Shown: in pieces, positions 35,368 to 43,602 of the stretch
Position numbering within the stretch: position 1 is the first letter of the stretch
Layout of the letters: each line of letters starts with the position of its first letter
NCBI RefSeq assembly: GCF_020149935.1
Contig: NZ_CP083757.1
Coordinates: 1,426,001 to 1,490,000 of the forward strand
Direction of reading: 5' to 3'
Source: Marinilongibacter aquaticus
GTDB taxonomy: Bacteria; Bacteroidota; Bacteroidia; Cytophagales; Spirosomataceae
Length of the DNA: 64,000 bases
Notes under the pieces: model-generated
Told to the model about the DNA's origin: nothing
The model's database searches: none
The model's input: only the letters and a program-made list of their open reading frames with translations
Translations under genes and position numbers: made by a program

Positions 35368-37674
35368 TCAAAACTCGATACGGTAATTCAACATGGGCAC
35401 CATTCCCAATTGATATTTCCGTACGATTTTCTGTTGAAACGCATCGTATGCATCGTACGCTACGTTTTGGTAATTTACAAAATTCTGTATATCGACCGAC
35501 CACATCTGGTTGATTTTCGCCTTTGAACGCTTCAAGTACAGCCGCAAATCTGGTCGGAAATAATCTGGGTATTGCTTATCCAGTGGTTTATCAACGGCAA
35601 AAACTGTCTGCCCACTTTCCTCTGAACGGCCTTCATCAATCGCATAATCTCGGAAACCGCCTAACCAAACTATACGCGTATTCAACCCCAAAACCCGATT
35701 CTTTTTCAGCGTCCATTCTTTACCCAAGGTGACATTGAAAATGTAGTTTCCGCTGTATCTCGAATCATAGTAATTTTCGTCAAAAGCCCGAAACTGCGAT
35801 TTATACAAAGTGGTGTTGATCAAAGCAAAAAAGCCTTTGTCTAAATATTTGTTGTAATTCAGTTCCAAACCGTAAGTTCTGCCCTTACTTCCATTTGCAA
35901 TCGGATAATTTTTTGCGAAGTTCAAGTAATTGCCACTGATATTCATCCCAACCAAAAATTCGGCATCCGAAAAGGATAAGTCCTGATGTAAAAATTGCCC
36001 AAAAGCCTCGGCCGTAAACGTGGACGAAGTGCCAAAGCGTTTTTCATAATGCAACACCACCTGATCGGAAAGTGTGGGCTTCAGATCTTTGTTGAAAGCA
36101 TAAGCCCAAGCCCCTTGAATTTGCGAATAACGACCCAATGCCAAATTCAAATCCTGACTTTCGTTCAGAGCCAAAGCCAAACTCATTCTCGGCTCTAAAG
36201 TCGATTGATTGTTATACGAATAATTCAAACTGTGCAGGCCAAGAGTCAGGTCCACCCTTTTTCCCAACTGCCGATCGTATTCGACAAAGGGCTGAATAAT
36301 CAAACCCGAAATATTGGCCTCCACATCGACCTGATTGGCGAAAAGACTTTCATCGTTTTGCGTAAAATACACACCCGCTTTCCAAAAGGATTTATCTGTA
36401 GCCTTTATGGAAAATATGCTGCTCAAAGAAAGCTTACCCAATGTGTTGTCATCAATTTGTGCAAGGCTTGGAGCCGAAGAAGCCGAAAGCACCTTGGTTT
36501 GATCACGTTTGGTTTGCAAAGACGAGTAAACCAAGGCATTACGCCAATGCAATCGTCCGCCAAACGTTTTCGCTTGGGTCATGCCCACTGCTCCCATTTT
36601 GCCATGGTAATTGATATTGTACAAATCCTTTTCGGTTTCTGGTCCCAAACCGTCTTCATCGTCAAATTTAAATTCATTGGAATTCAGTCCGCCCATGCCA
36701 AAGACTGTAAACTCGCCCAAGGTTTTGCTCGGAAAACTGAGGTTGACCGCCAAATCTTGGAAGGCAATGGCCTCTCCGCCAAAAGTCATACCGCCCAAAG
36801 CCAAAAGTCCGGTAAACGAATAGCGGTAATTCACTAAATAACTGCTGCCCTTTTCCTTGTTGATTGGGCCTTCGGTAGCCAAATCCACGCCAATCAAACC
36901 CACTTGCACCGTATGCTCATGATTTTTGTTATTTCCTTTTCGCAAACGCATATCCATTACACCAGAGAGAGCGTTGCCATATTCGGCCGGAAAAGCTCCT
37001 GAAAGAAAATTCATGTTGCCCAGCATTTGAGCCGAAAGCATATTGGTTCCGCCGGCATTTACCGTGACCTGATCTGAAAAAGTACCCGCATTGGCCAAAT
37101 GGTTCGGATTGACAATTTCGACACCTTCTAAACGCCATTGCAAACCTCGCGGGTTATTCCCCCGAATGCTCATGCCATTGGCCTGATCGTTCGTATTGGC
37201 TACTCCGGGCAAAGAGAAAGCCAACCTCGCGGGATCGAAAAATGTGGCCGGATAACGCATCACTTGCTCTATCGTAATGCTTTGCAAACTGGTTTTTGCA
37301 CCCGATAAATTCGGGCTGGCCGCTTTTACATCAATCGTTTTCAAAGTCTCTGTCGAAGGCTCCAATTGCACATTGACAATCAACTCTTTATTGGAAACCA
37401 GAATAAGTTCTTTGATCAATTGCGGAGAAAATGCAACAGAAGTAATCTTCAACTCCAGCCTACCCACAGGCACAGCAGTAAACGAAAAGGCTCCATTTTC
37501 ATCGGCGATGGTCCGAAAGTCAGTCCCGACGATCTGAACAGTAGCCCCAGGAACGGGTGTTTGCGTTCTGGCCTCCTGCACCAAACCGCGTATCGTGCTG
37601 GTTTGCTGAGCTTGGATAGACAAAGAAAACAAAAGAGAAAAGCTGAAAGCGAGTAGAAATCTATAGGTTTTCAA
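35368..37674 (-). CDS. TonB-dependent receptor with carboxypeptidase-regulatory-like N-terminal domain
   Basis: This 768-residue outer-membrane receptor has a signal peptide ending SIQAQ. A carboxypeptidase-D regulatory-like domain (about 25-105, QTSTIRGLVQEARTQTPVPG) comes first, then a plug domain (about 125-240, with ARLAFSLPGVANTNDQANGM and GNNPRGLQWRLEGVEI). A large beta-barrel follows, ending in an aromatic residue (NYRIEF). It is shorter than SusC proteins and has no SusD partner, so the ligand may be a metal chelate or small molecule. It is followed by GIN lipoprotein 2. Confidence 0.87.
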   Translation of the reverse strand: MKTYRFLLAFSFSLLFSLSIQAQQTSTIRGLVQEARTQTPVPGATVQIVGTDFRTIADENGAFSFTAVPVGRLELKITSVAFSPQLIKELILVSNKELIVNVQLEPSTETLKTIDVKAASPNLSGAKTSLQSITIEQVMRYPATFFDPARLAFSLPGVANTNDQANGMSIRGNNPRGLQWRLEGVEIVNPNHLANAGTFSDQVTVNAGGTNMLSAQMLGNMNFLSGAFPAEYGNALSGVMDMRLRKGNNKNHEHTVQVGLIGVDLATEGPINKEKGSSYLVNYRYSFTGLLALGGMTFGGEAIAFQDLAVNLSFPSKTLGEFTVFGMGGLNSNEFKFDDEDGLGPETEKDLYNINYHGKMGAVGMTQAKTFGGRLHWRNALVYSSLQTKRDQTKVLSASSAPSLAQIDDNTLGKLSLSSIFSIKATDKSFWKAGVYFTQNDESLFANQVDVEANISGLIIQPFVEYDRQLGKRVDLTLGLHSLNYSYNNQSTLEPRMSLALALNESQDLNLALGRYSQIQGAWAYAFNKDLKPTLSDQVVLHYEKRFGTSSTFTAEAFGQFLHQDLSFSDAEFLVGMNISGNYLNFAKNYPIANGSKGRTYGLELNYNKYLDKGFFALINTTLYKSQFRAFDENYYDSRYSGNYIFNVTLGKEWTLKKNRVLGLNTRIVWLGGFRDYAIDEGRSEESGQTVFAVDKPLDKQYPDYFRPDLRLYLKRSKAKINQMWSVDIQNFVNYQNVAYDAYDAFQQKIVRKYQLGMVPMLNYRIEF

Positions 37675-37706
37675 AACGTGCTACGGTATAGTGATCGATT
37701 CAATTT

Positions 37707-37714
37707 CAAAGCTA
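37707..37714 (-). promoter_or_regulatory. Putative -7 promoter element of the TonB-dependent receptor
   Basis: On the minus strand it reads TAGCTTTG (TAnnTTTG), 32 bases before the start codon. A GTG instead of TTG lies 19 bases further upstream. Confidence 0.4.
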
Positions 37715-37896
37715 CGCAATATTTGTGTTTTCCCACCGATCTCCTACTCTTAGCAAAGCAATTGGCCGTGTATCCGAATTCGTTTCAATCGCTTGCAAAT
37801 CCGAGCATCGGGTTTTGATTGAACAAAACAGACTTGACCGCAAAGGCTGAAAATCTTGTCAATTAACCCTAATTTAGCAAACCATAGTAAAAGATT

Positions 37897-40800
37897 ATGT
37901 TCAAAATTTTCGGTTCATCCGCGGGTTCAGGAAAAACCTTTACGCTTACCAAGAGTTACCTCAAATTGGTACTGCAATCCATTTCTCCGCAAGCTTACAG
38001 GCAAATTCTCGCCATTACATTCACCAACGATGCCGCTGCTGAAATGAAGAGCCGTGTACTTTCGGCTTTGCAAGAAATGGGCGAAATCACACCGAAAATG
38101 AGCGGCCGCACCGAGGCTTTGCAAAGTATGCTACTCGCCGAACTGAAAATTGAAAAAGTAGAAATGGCCAAAAGAGCCAAATCTGCCTTTTACGATATCC
38201 TTGAAAACTATTCCGATTTCCACATCAAAACGATCGATAGTTTTTTCAATCAATTGACTACCGCCTTTTCGCGTGATTTGAATTTGCCTTACGGCTATGA
38301 AGTGGTGCTCGACAAAAGGCCGCTCTTGCTGCAAGCCACCGAAAGGGTGCTGGACAAAATCGGGACTGAAGGCCATGAACAGCTTTCGCATTTGGTGCAG
38401 AAATTTGCCGAAGAGCAAGCCGACGACGGCAAAAACTGGCAAAATATAGTGCCCAACCTGGCGAAGTTTGCCGACGACACATTCAATGACCAATTCTATG
38501 CCCTTATCCGAAAAAACGACCCCCTGCAAGCGGAAGACTATTTGCAGATAAAAAAGCAAGTGGATCGGCAACTGGCGATAATTCGTAATGCCTTTCTCAA
38601 AATTGGCCAAAAGGCCCAAAATGTTTTTGATACACACGGCCTTCAGGTCGATGATTTTGCCTTTGGAAAAAGCGGAGTCGCCAACTTTTATATTCAAATT
38701 CAGGATGAGCTTTGCGAGCAACTGAACAAAGATTGGGCTCCTGGGAAACGATTGACCGATGCGATAGAACATGACAAATGGTACGCGAAAGGGCAGAATG
38801 AAGGCATAAAGGCCAAAATTGACGGAGCGAAAGAAGAACTTATTCACATATATGAAGAAGTCCTTGTTTTCCTCGAAAAAGAAAAGCCTACGTATATTCT
38901 GCTCAAAGAAATCAGAAAAAGTCTCGACAATCTGGCTCTACTCGATCAAGTGAACAAAGCCTTTTATGCCTTGTTGCAAGAGAAAAACCAGGCCTATCTC
39001 ACTGATTTCAACAGACGAATACAAGCCGTGATATCGGCCGAACCCGTGCCCTATCTTTTCGAGCGGCTGGGCGAAAAGTTTGACCATATTCTAATCGATG
39101 AATTTCAGGACACCTCAGATCTCCAATTTTACAATCTGCTTCCGCTCATCGAAAATGCCCTGGCCAAAGATTCCTTTAACATGCTGGTAGGCGATCCGAA
39201 ACAATCGATCTACCGTTGGCGGGGCGGCAAAGTCGAGCTCATGATTCATTTGATGAATAAAAACGCCTCGGCCCTTATTCAGAATCCGCTGCTTAGCCTG
39301 CATCAAAAAGAAGCGATTCAATTCACCAATCGCTATGTGGATGTCGAAAACTTGGCTCACAACTACCGCAGCACCAAAGAAATCGTAGATTTCAACAATG
39401 CTTTTTTCAAAAAGGTATACGAAGAGCACAAAAACCAGCCACTCATTGCCTCTGTTTTTGAACAAGTGGAGCAAATGACCCACGATGGCAGTCCGACCGG
39501 AGGGCATGTAGAATTCTTGCTGCAAAATGATAAAGAATGCGATGAACAGGTCTGGACGCTTACCCATATTTTAGAATCCATCGAAAAACTGAAAGCCGAA
39601 GGATACGGCTATGAAGATTTGGCCATTTTGTGCCGAACCAAAGCCCCCGCAGCCTATATAGCCAATCGCTTGGTGGAGTGTGGGTATCCCGTTATTTCCG
39701 CGGATTCTTTATTGCTAAAAAACAACCTCGGCGTGCTCTTTTTAGTGAGTATGTTGAAAACCTTTTACGATCCACAGGCTACCGTAGAAGCCATCATGCT
39801 TTACCATCGATACAAGAAAAAAGAATTTCCATCTCAAGTATCCGACAATCTTTGGACCTTCCTTCAGCAAGAAGGTTTTGCCATTGACTTGTCTGTACTT
39901 CAGGCCTTTGGTCTGTATCAGCTTACAGAAACCTTGGCCGCCAAATTGGGATTATTCGAAGACCGCTCTGGCCTACCTTACCTTTTTGCTTTTCTCGATT
40001 TCGTGCAAAGTCAAGTCAAAGCCAATGGAAATGACCTCAGCCAATTCTTGCAATTGTGGGAACAACAAGGGAAAAACTTGGCCGTAAATCCTCAGGAACA
40101 AAAAGCCATAACCGTAAGCACCATTCACAAAGCCAAGGGCCTGGAATATCCCGTGGTGCTTGTCCCTTTTGCCAACTGGTCTTTAAAACCGATTCCCAAT
40201 TCATCTGCTTGGTTCGACTTAGAAAACGCTGGAATCGAAGCTTTGAAGTTAGAAGAAAAAGCACTTTTGGCTTCGCCTCTGGGTCTTAAAAAAAGCTTGG
40301 AAAACACAGCCGTTTCCAGACAATATGAAACAGAGATGGAACTGGCCAGACTTGAAGCTTTGAATGTGCTCTATGTGGCCTTTACACGGCCTGTCGAAAG
40401 GCTTTATGTATTGGCCAAAGCCCCTTCGCGGAATACCGAAGAGTCTGTGTTTAAATTACTCGACGGTTTTACACCGTATGAAGTACAGGAAAATGGAGAA
40501 GCAAAAATCACCATTGTGGAAGGCAGCAAACCAATGCCCCGAAAGAAAGAAGAATTGACCAATGAATGGACACTTGAACACATCGAAAGTGTTGAGCGTG
40601 TAGGAAAGTTGAGGGTAAAATCCAGCACAGATTTACTTTTCGACGAACAAAATAAACGCAACAGAGGAAACCTTGTGCATGCCCTACTGTCTGAAATCAA
40701 AAAAGAAGACGACCTCGACGAAGCCTTGCGAAAATTACAGTTCAAAGGCCTGATTCAAGAAAAGGAAAGGCAAGAACTGAAAGATGAAGCCTTAAAAGTA

Positions 40801-41076
40801 TTGAACAACGAGGCTTTAAGTCCCTATTTTTCTGGGGATATCCGGGTAGAAAACGAAAGAGATATTCTGGTGAAAGACCAAGAAGCCGCGAGACCGGACC
40901 GCGTGGTGATTACCGATGACAAAGTGGTGATTCTTGATTACAAAACAGGGAAAAAGCAGAAAAGTCACGAAAGGCAATTGCAGCAATACGGCGAGCTTTA
41001 CCGTCAAATGGGCTACGAGAAAGTCGAACTCTTGCTCGTCTATCTCAACCCATTGGAAATCGTACCGATAAGATAA
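37897..41076 (+). CDS. UvrD-type helicase with C-terminal PD-(D/E)XK nuclease (AddA-like)
   Basis: This 1059-residue double-strand-break resection enzyme shows Walker A (GSSAGSGKTFTL) at the N-terminus, AITFTNDAAAEMKSR, Walker B (HILIDEFQDTSD), MLVGDPKQSIYRWRGG, motif V (VSTIHKAKGLEYPVVLVPF) and motif VI (LYVAFTRPVERLYVLA). The C-terminal nuclease domain (about 930-1059) has the His motif RGNLVHALLSEI, VVILDYKTGK (D-x-K) and QLQQYGELYRQMGY. No iron-sulfur Cys cluster is seen. An AddB partner is not next to it in this window. Upstream bases 37675-37896 hold no other gene. Confidence 0.9.
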   Translation: MFKIFGSSAGSGKTFTLTKSYLKLVLQSISPQAYRQILAITFTNDAAAEMKSRVLSALQEMGEITPKMSGRTEALQSMLLAELKIEKVEMAKRAKSAFYDILENYSDFHIKTIDSFFNQLTTAFSRDLNLPYGYEVVLDKRPLLLQATERVLDKIGTEGHEQLSHLVQKFAEEQADDGKNWQNIVPNLAKFADDTFNDQFYALIRKNDPLQAEDYLQIKKQVDRQLAIIRNAFLKIGQKAQNVFDTHGLQVDDFAFGKSGVANFYIQIQDELCEQLNKDWAPGKRLTDAIEHDKWYAKGQNEGIKAKIDGAKEELIHIYEEVLVFLEKEKPTYILLKEIRKSLDNLALLDQVNKAFYALLQEKNQAYLTDFNRRIQAVISAEPVPYLFERLGEKFDHILIDEFQDTSDLQFYNLLPLIENALAKDSFNMLVGDPKQSIYRWRGGKVELMIHLMNKNASALIQNPLLSLHQKEAIQFTNRYVDVENLAHNYRSTKEIVDFNNAFFKKVYEEHKNQPLIASVFEQVEQMTHDGSPTGGHVEFLLQNDKECDEQVWTLTHILESIEKLKAEGYGYEDLAILCRTKAPAAYIANRLVECGYPVISADSLLLKNNLGVLFLVSMLKTFYDPQATVEAIMLYHRYKKKEFPSQVSDNLWTFLQQEGFAIDLSVLQAFGLYQLTETLAAKLGLFEDRSGLPYLFAFLDFVQSQVKANGNDLSQFLQLWEQQGKNLAVNPQEQKAITVSTIHKAKGLEYPVVLVPFANWSLKPIPNSSAWFDLENAGIEALKLEEKALLASPLGLKKSLENTAVSRQYETEMELARLEALNVLYVAFTRPVERLYVLAKAPSRNTEESVFKLLDGFTPYEVQENGEAKITIVEGSKPMPRKKEELTNEWTLEHIESVERVGKLRVKSSTDLLFDEQNKRNRGNLVHALLSEIKKEDDLDEALRKLQFKGLIQEKERQELKDEALKVLNNEALSPYFSGDIRVENERDILVKDQEAARPDRVVITDDKVVILDYKTGKKQKSHERQLQQYGELYRQMGYEKVELLLVYLNPLEIVPIR

Positions 41077-41152
41077 TATTGATATTTTCCTCACTTTGGG
41101 CAAAACCACCCAAACCAGATGATAAAGAATAAAATTTTTGTGCTTCAATTTA

Positions 41153-41174
41153 TTAATCGTAATATTGCAATTAA
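41153..41174. promoter_or_regulatory. Putative ArsR operator 1 (upstream of arsR)
   Basis: This near-palindrome, TTAATCGTAATATTGCAATTAA, is written here as core ATCGTAATATTGCAAT (41156-41171). Its reverse complement matches at 12 of 16 core positions, and the TTA/TAA flanks match exactly. It lies 12 bases before the arsR start. The same core recurs upstream of the next gene with one base changed. Confidence 0.65.
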
Positions 41175-41186
41175 ATAATTAAACAA

Positions 41187-41516
41187 ATGGGACTGGCCAA
41201 AACAGAAATATTCAACGAAGAGCAAAATCGGCTTGCACAATATGCCAAGGTATTGGGGCATCCGGCCAGAATAGCCATCTTACAGCACTTGGCCAAAATA
41301 AACGCCTGTGTTTGTGGCGATTTAGTTGATGAAATCGGTCTTGCACAACCCACTATTTCGCAACATCTGAAAGAATTGAAATACATGGGCCTCATAAAAG
41401 GAACAGTGGAAGGTACGAGCGTGTGCTACTGTATTGATTCGGACAATTGGGCAAAAATGAAGACACAATTACTTGCTTTTTTGGACCAAAATCAGTCGGA
41501 AAGCACCTGTTGTTAA
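41187..41516 (+). CDS. arsR: ArsR-family transcriptional repressor
   Basis: This 109-residue winged-helix repressor has AKVLGHPARIAILQHLAK, then NACVCGDLVDEIGLAQPTISQHLKELKYMGLI, the recognition helix region. The CVCGDL stretch is the metalloid-binding position in ArsR relatives, and two more Cys close the protein (STCC). It is expected to release DNA on binding As(III) or Sb(III). It is the first gene of a four-gene unit and is preceded by operator 1. Confidence 0.87.
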   Translation: MGLAKTEIFNEEQNRLAQYAKVLGHPARIAILQHLAKINACVCGDLVDEIGLAQPTISQHLKELKYMGLIKGTVEGTSVCYCIDSDNWAKMKTQLLAFLDQNQSESTCC

Positions 41517-41533
41517 AAAATTTAAACTCTATA

Positions 41534-41549
41534 ATCGTAATATCGCAAT
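41534..41549. promoter_or_regulatory. Putative ArsR operator 2 (upstream of the DUF6428 gene)
   Basis: ATCGTAATATCGCAAT is identical to the operator 1 core except one T to C change. It sits 15 bases before the DUF6428 start codon, between arsR and the rest of the unit. A second copy inside the operon suggests a second, internal ArsR-controlled promoter. Confidence 0.65.
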
Positions 41550-41564
41550 CAAACAATAATAAAA

Positions 41565-42032
41565 ATGAAACTATCCGAAATAAAAACCGCATTGCACGCA
41601 CTGGAAACCATTGCTTTCGAATTGCCCGACGGAAGCTTAGTGCCCAGCCATTTCCATGTAACCGAAGTCGGTAAAATCACGAAGCACTTCATCGACTGCG
41701 GCGGAACGGTTCGCCACGAAGAAGTGGTCAACTTCCAACTTTGGAACGCCAACGATTACAATCACCGTTTGCATCCCGAAAAGCTTTCCAAAATCATCGC
41801 TCTTTCCGAAAGTGTTTTGGGCATTGAAGACCTGGAAATCGAAGTGGAGTACCAAGGACAAACGATCGAGAAATTTGGTCTGGATTTCGACGGCAAGCAT
41901 TTCTTGTTGACAAGCAAACAAACCGACTGTCTCGCCCGTGACAAATGCAGCATTCCGAGCCAAAAAACCAAATTAAACCTTGCTGAATTGCAATCTGGCT
42001 CAGCTTGTACACCGGGCGGCGGTTGTTGCTAA
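41565..42032 (+). CDS. DUF6428-family protein of the ars unit
   Basis: The 155-residue cytosolic protein contains SHFHVTEVGKI early and FIDCGGTVRHEE after it, with several His and Cys, and ends in a Cys pair (TPGGGCC). Members of DUF6428 recur next to arsR in Bacteroidota. The function is unknown; the conserved His/Cys hint at metal or metalloid binding, which is an inference. The C-terminal CC echoes the CC end of the ArsR. Its own upstream operator copy supports arsenic control. Confidence 0.75.
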   Translation: MKLSEIKTALHALETIAFELPDGSLVPSHFHVTEVGKITKHFIDCGGTVRHEEVVNFQLWNANDYNHRLHPEKLSKIIALSESVLGIEDLEIEVEYQGQTIEKFGLDFDGKHFLLTSKQTDCLARDKCSIPSQKTKLNLAELQSGSACTPGGGCC

Positions 42033-42043
42033 AATCCAAATTT

Positions 42044-42532
42044 ATGCAAATTCGAAGTTTTCACGAGACAGATTATCCGCAATTGGCCGCCATATACGAA
42101 CAAGGCATCGCCACCGGAATGGCCACCTTCGAAACCGCCGCTCCCTCTTGGGCAGCTTGGGACAAGGCCCATTTGAAGGTATGCCGAATAGCTGCATTTG
42201 AGGATGAAACCATGCTTGCGTGGGCGGCTCTTTCGCCAGTTTCCAGCAGATGCGTATATGCAGGTGTCGCCGAAGTAAGCATATACGTATCCTCGAAATC
42301 CAGAGGAAAAGGAATTGGCCAACATCTGCTGAAAAATTTGCAGGAACGAAGCGAAGAACATGGTTTCTGGACATTACAGGCTGGGGTTTTTCCCGAGAAT
42401 AAAGCCAGTCTTGCCCTTCATCTGAAATGTGGATTTCGGCAAATTGGATTTCGAGAAAAAATTGGTCAGCTCGATGGAATCTGGAAAGACAATGTAATAT
42501 TTGAACGCAGAAGCAAAAAAAATGGAATCTAA
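42044..42532 (+). CDS. GNAT acetyltransferase, phosphinothricin/ArsN-like
   Basis: The 162 residues show the GNAT fold: SFHETDYPQLAAIYEQGI, the AcCoA-binding R-G-x-G-I-G (SKSRGKGIGQHLLKNLQER) and NKASLALHLKCGFRQIGFRE near the end. The pattern is that of phosphinothricin acetyltransferases and ArsN, which acetylate the amino group of arsinothricin or phosphinothricin. Operon context favours ArsN, but substrate needs testing. The start at 42044 is preferred over 42005 because the family fold begins there. It overlaps the start of the next gene. Confidence 0.8.
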   Translation: MQIRSFHETDYPQLAAIYEQGIATGMATFETAAPSWAAWDKAHLKVCRIAAFEDETMLAWAALSPVSSRCVYAGVAEVSIYVSSKSRGKGIGQHLLKNLQERSEEHGFWTLQAGVFPENKASLALHLKCGFRQIGFREKIGQLDGIWKDNVIFERRSKKNGI

Positions 42533-43160
42533 AAACACCTCTATGGCACTGTATCCATCAATAGCCGCTTGCATTTCGCAATTGCAGACCGAGAGCATTG
42601 GCGAAGACCGTAGGCAAATTCTTCAACCGCTGGTCGATTTTATCCAAGAAAAAGTGGATGAAAGAAAGCCCATTCTACTCAATTTTATTTGTACGCACAA
42701 TTCGAGAAGAAGCCATTTGTCTCAGATTTGGGGGCAAACGATGGCCCACCATTTCGGCATACCCGAGGTCTTTTGCTATTCGGGTGGAACAGAAGCCACA
42801 GCGATGTTTCCCAAAGTGGCCGAAACCCTGAGAAATGCGGGTTTTGCAATTGAAAAATTATCGCAGGAAAACAATCCCATCTACGCCATCAAATTTGCAG
42901 AAAATGCACATCCCGTGATTGGGTTTTCGAAAAAATTCGACGACAACTTCAATCCAAAATCTGAATTTGGAGCCATAATGACTTGCTCACAAGCTCACGA
43001 AGCCTGTCCGGTAGTAGCGGGTGCCGCAAAGCGATTCCCCATTACTTTTGAAGACCCAAAGACCTTTGACAATACGCCTTTGCAAACCGAAAAGTACCAA
43101 GAAAGAAGTTTACAAATCGCCGCAGAAATGCACTATGTGTTTTCCCGAATAAAGAGATAA
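42522..43160 (+). CDS. Low-molecular-weight phosphatase/arsenate-reductase-like protein
   Basis: This protein of about 212 residues has the phosphatase loop C-x5-R in FICTHNSRRSHLS, as in LMW tyrosine phosphatases and thioredoxin-type ArsC. Later Cys in MTCSQAHEACPV could serve the disulfide relay of arsenate reductases. Length exceeds the usual 130-140 residues because of an N-terminal extension of about 50 residues. It is probably arsenate reductase or a related phosphatase. Three in-frame ATGs (42501, 42522, 42543) are possible; 42522 overlaps the GNAT stop by 11 bases. No As(III) efflux gene follows. Confidence 0.78.
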   Translation: MESKNTSMALYPSIAACISQLQTESIGEDRRQILQPLVDFIQEKVDERKPILLNFICTHNSRRSHLSQIWGQTMAHHFGIPEVFCYSGGTEATAMFPKVAETLRNAGFAIEKLSQENNPIYAIKFAENAHPVIGFSKKFDDNFNPKSEFGAIMTCSQAHEACPVVAGAAKRFPITFEDPKTFDNTPLQTEKYQERSLQIAAEMHYVFSRIKR

Positions 43161-43169
43161 GCAAGAGCC

Positions 43170-43514
43170 TTACTGTCCAAAAATTTCCTTTCGGTGATTC
43201 ACGCCCCAATCGCGGAGTTCGGTAATCACTCTTCGTAAAGTCTTGGAATATTCCGTGGCCGAATATTCGATTTGTACCGGATATTCATCCTTCACAGTCC
43301 GTGTGATCAGGTGATGCTCTTCCATATCCTTCAGCTCTTTGGCCAGCACTTTCGAAGAGATCTTCGGAATGCTTCTTTCTATTTCTCTGAACCGGTGATT
43401 GCCTTCCCATAAAGAAATAAGAATGAGAAATTTCCATTTCCCACCTATCACGTCCAAGGTGTCGCGGACGGGCAATAAAGCCGACAAGCACTCTTTGTGT
43501 TCTACTTTTTTCAT
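43170..43514 (-). CDS. HxlR-family winged-helix regulator
   Basis: This 114-residue DNA-binding protein matches HxlR: CLSALLPVRDTLDVIGGKWKFLILISLWEG then RFREIERSIPKISSKVLAKELKDMEEHHLI and YSATEYSKTLRRVI. Cys9 lies where redox-sensing Cys occurs in relatives such as YodB. It is divergent from a nitroreductase gene with a clear inverted repeat between them, a standard layout for HxlR control of its neighbour and itself. Confidence 0.9.
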   Translation of the reverse strand: MKKVEHKECLSALLPVRDTLDVIGGKWKFLILISLWEGNHRFREIERSIPKISSKVLAKELKDMEEHHLITRTVKDEYPVQIEYSATEYSKTLRRVITELRDWGVNHRKEIFGQ

Positions 43515-43540
43515 ATCGTTTTTCCGCTTACCAAAAGGTA

Positions 43541-43563
43541 ATCGCTTACAAATGTACAGCGAT
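43541..43563. promoter_or_regulatory. Putative HxlR operator between the regulator and nitroreductase
   Basis: An interrupted palindrome: ATCGCT (43541-43546), TACA AA TGTA (43547-43556), a C, then AGCGAT (43558-43563). A second repeat, TTACC/GGTAA, sits beside it at 43528-43541. The site ends just before the nitroreductase -7 element, so binding would block transcription. Confidence 0.55.
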
Positions 43564-43569
43564 AATGTC

Positions 43570-43577
43570 TAACTTTG
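43570..43577 (+). promoter_or_regulatory. Putative -7 promoter element of the nitroreductase gene
   Basis: TAACTTTG matches TAnnTTTG and ends 25 bases before the start codon; the HxlR operator covers the region where a -33 element would lie. Confidence 0.45.
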
Positions 43578-43602
43578 CAAGCAGAAATAAAAATAGATAG
43601 TT

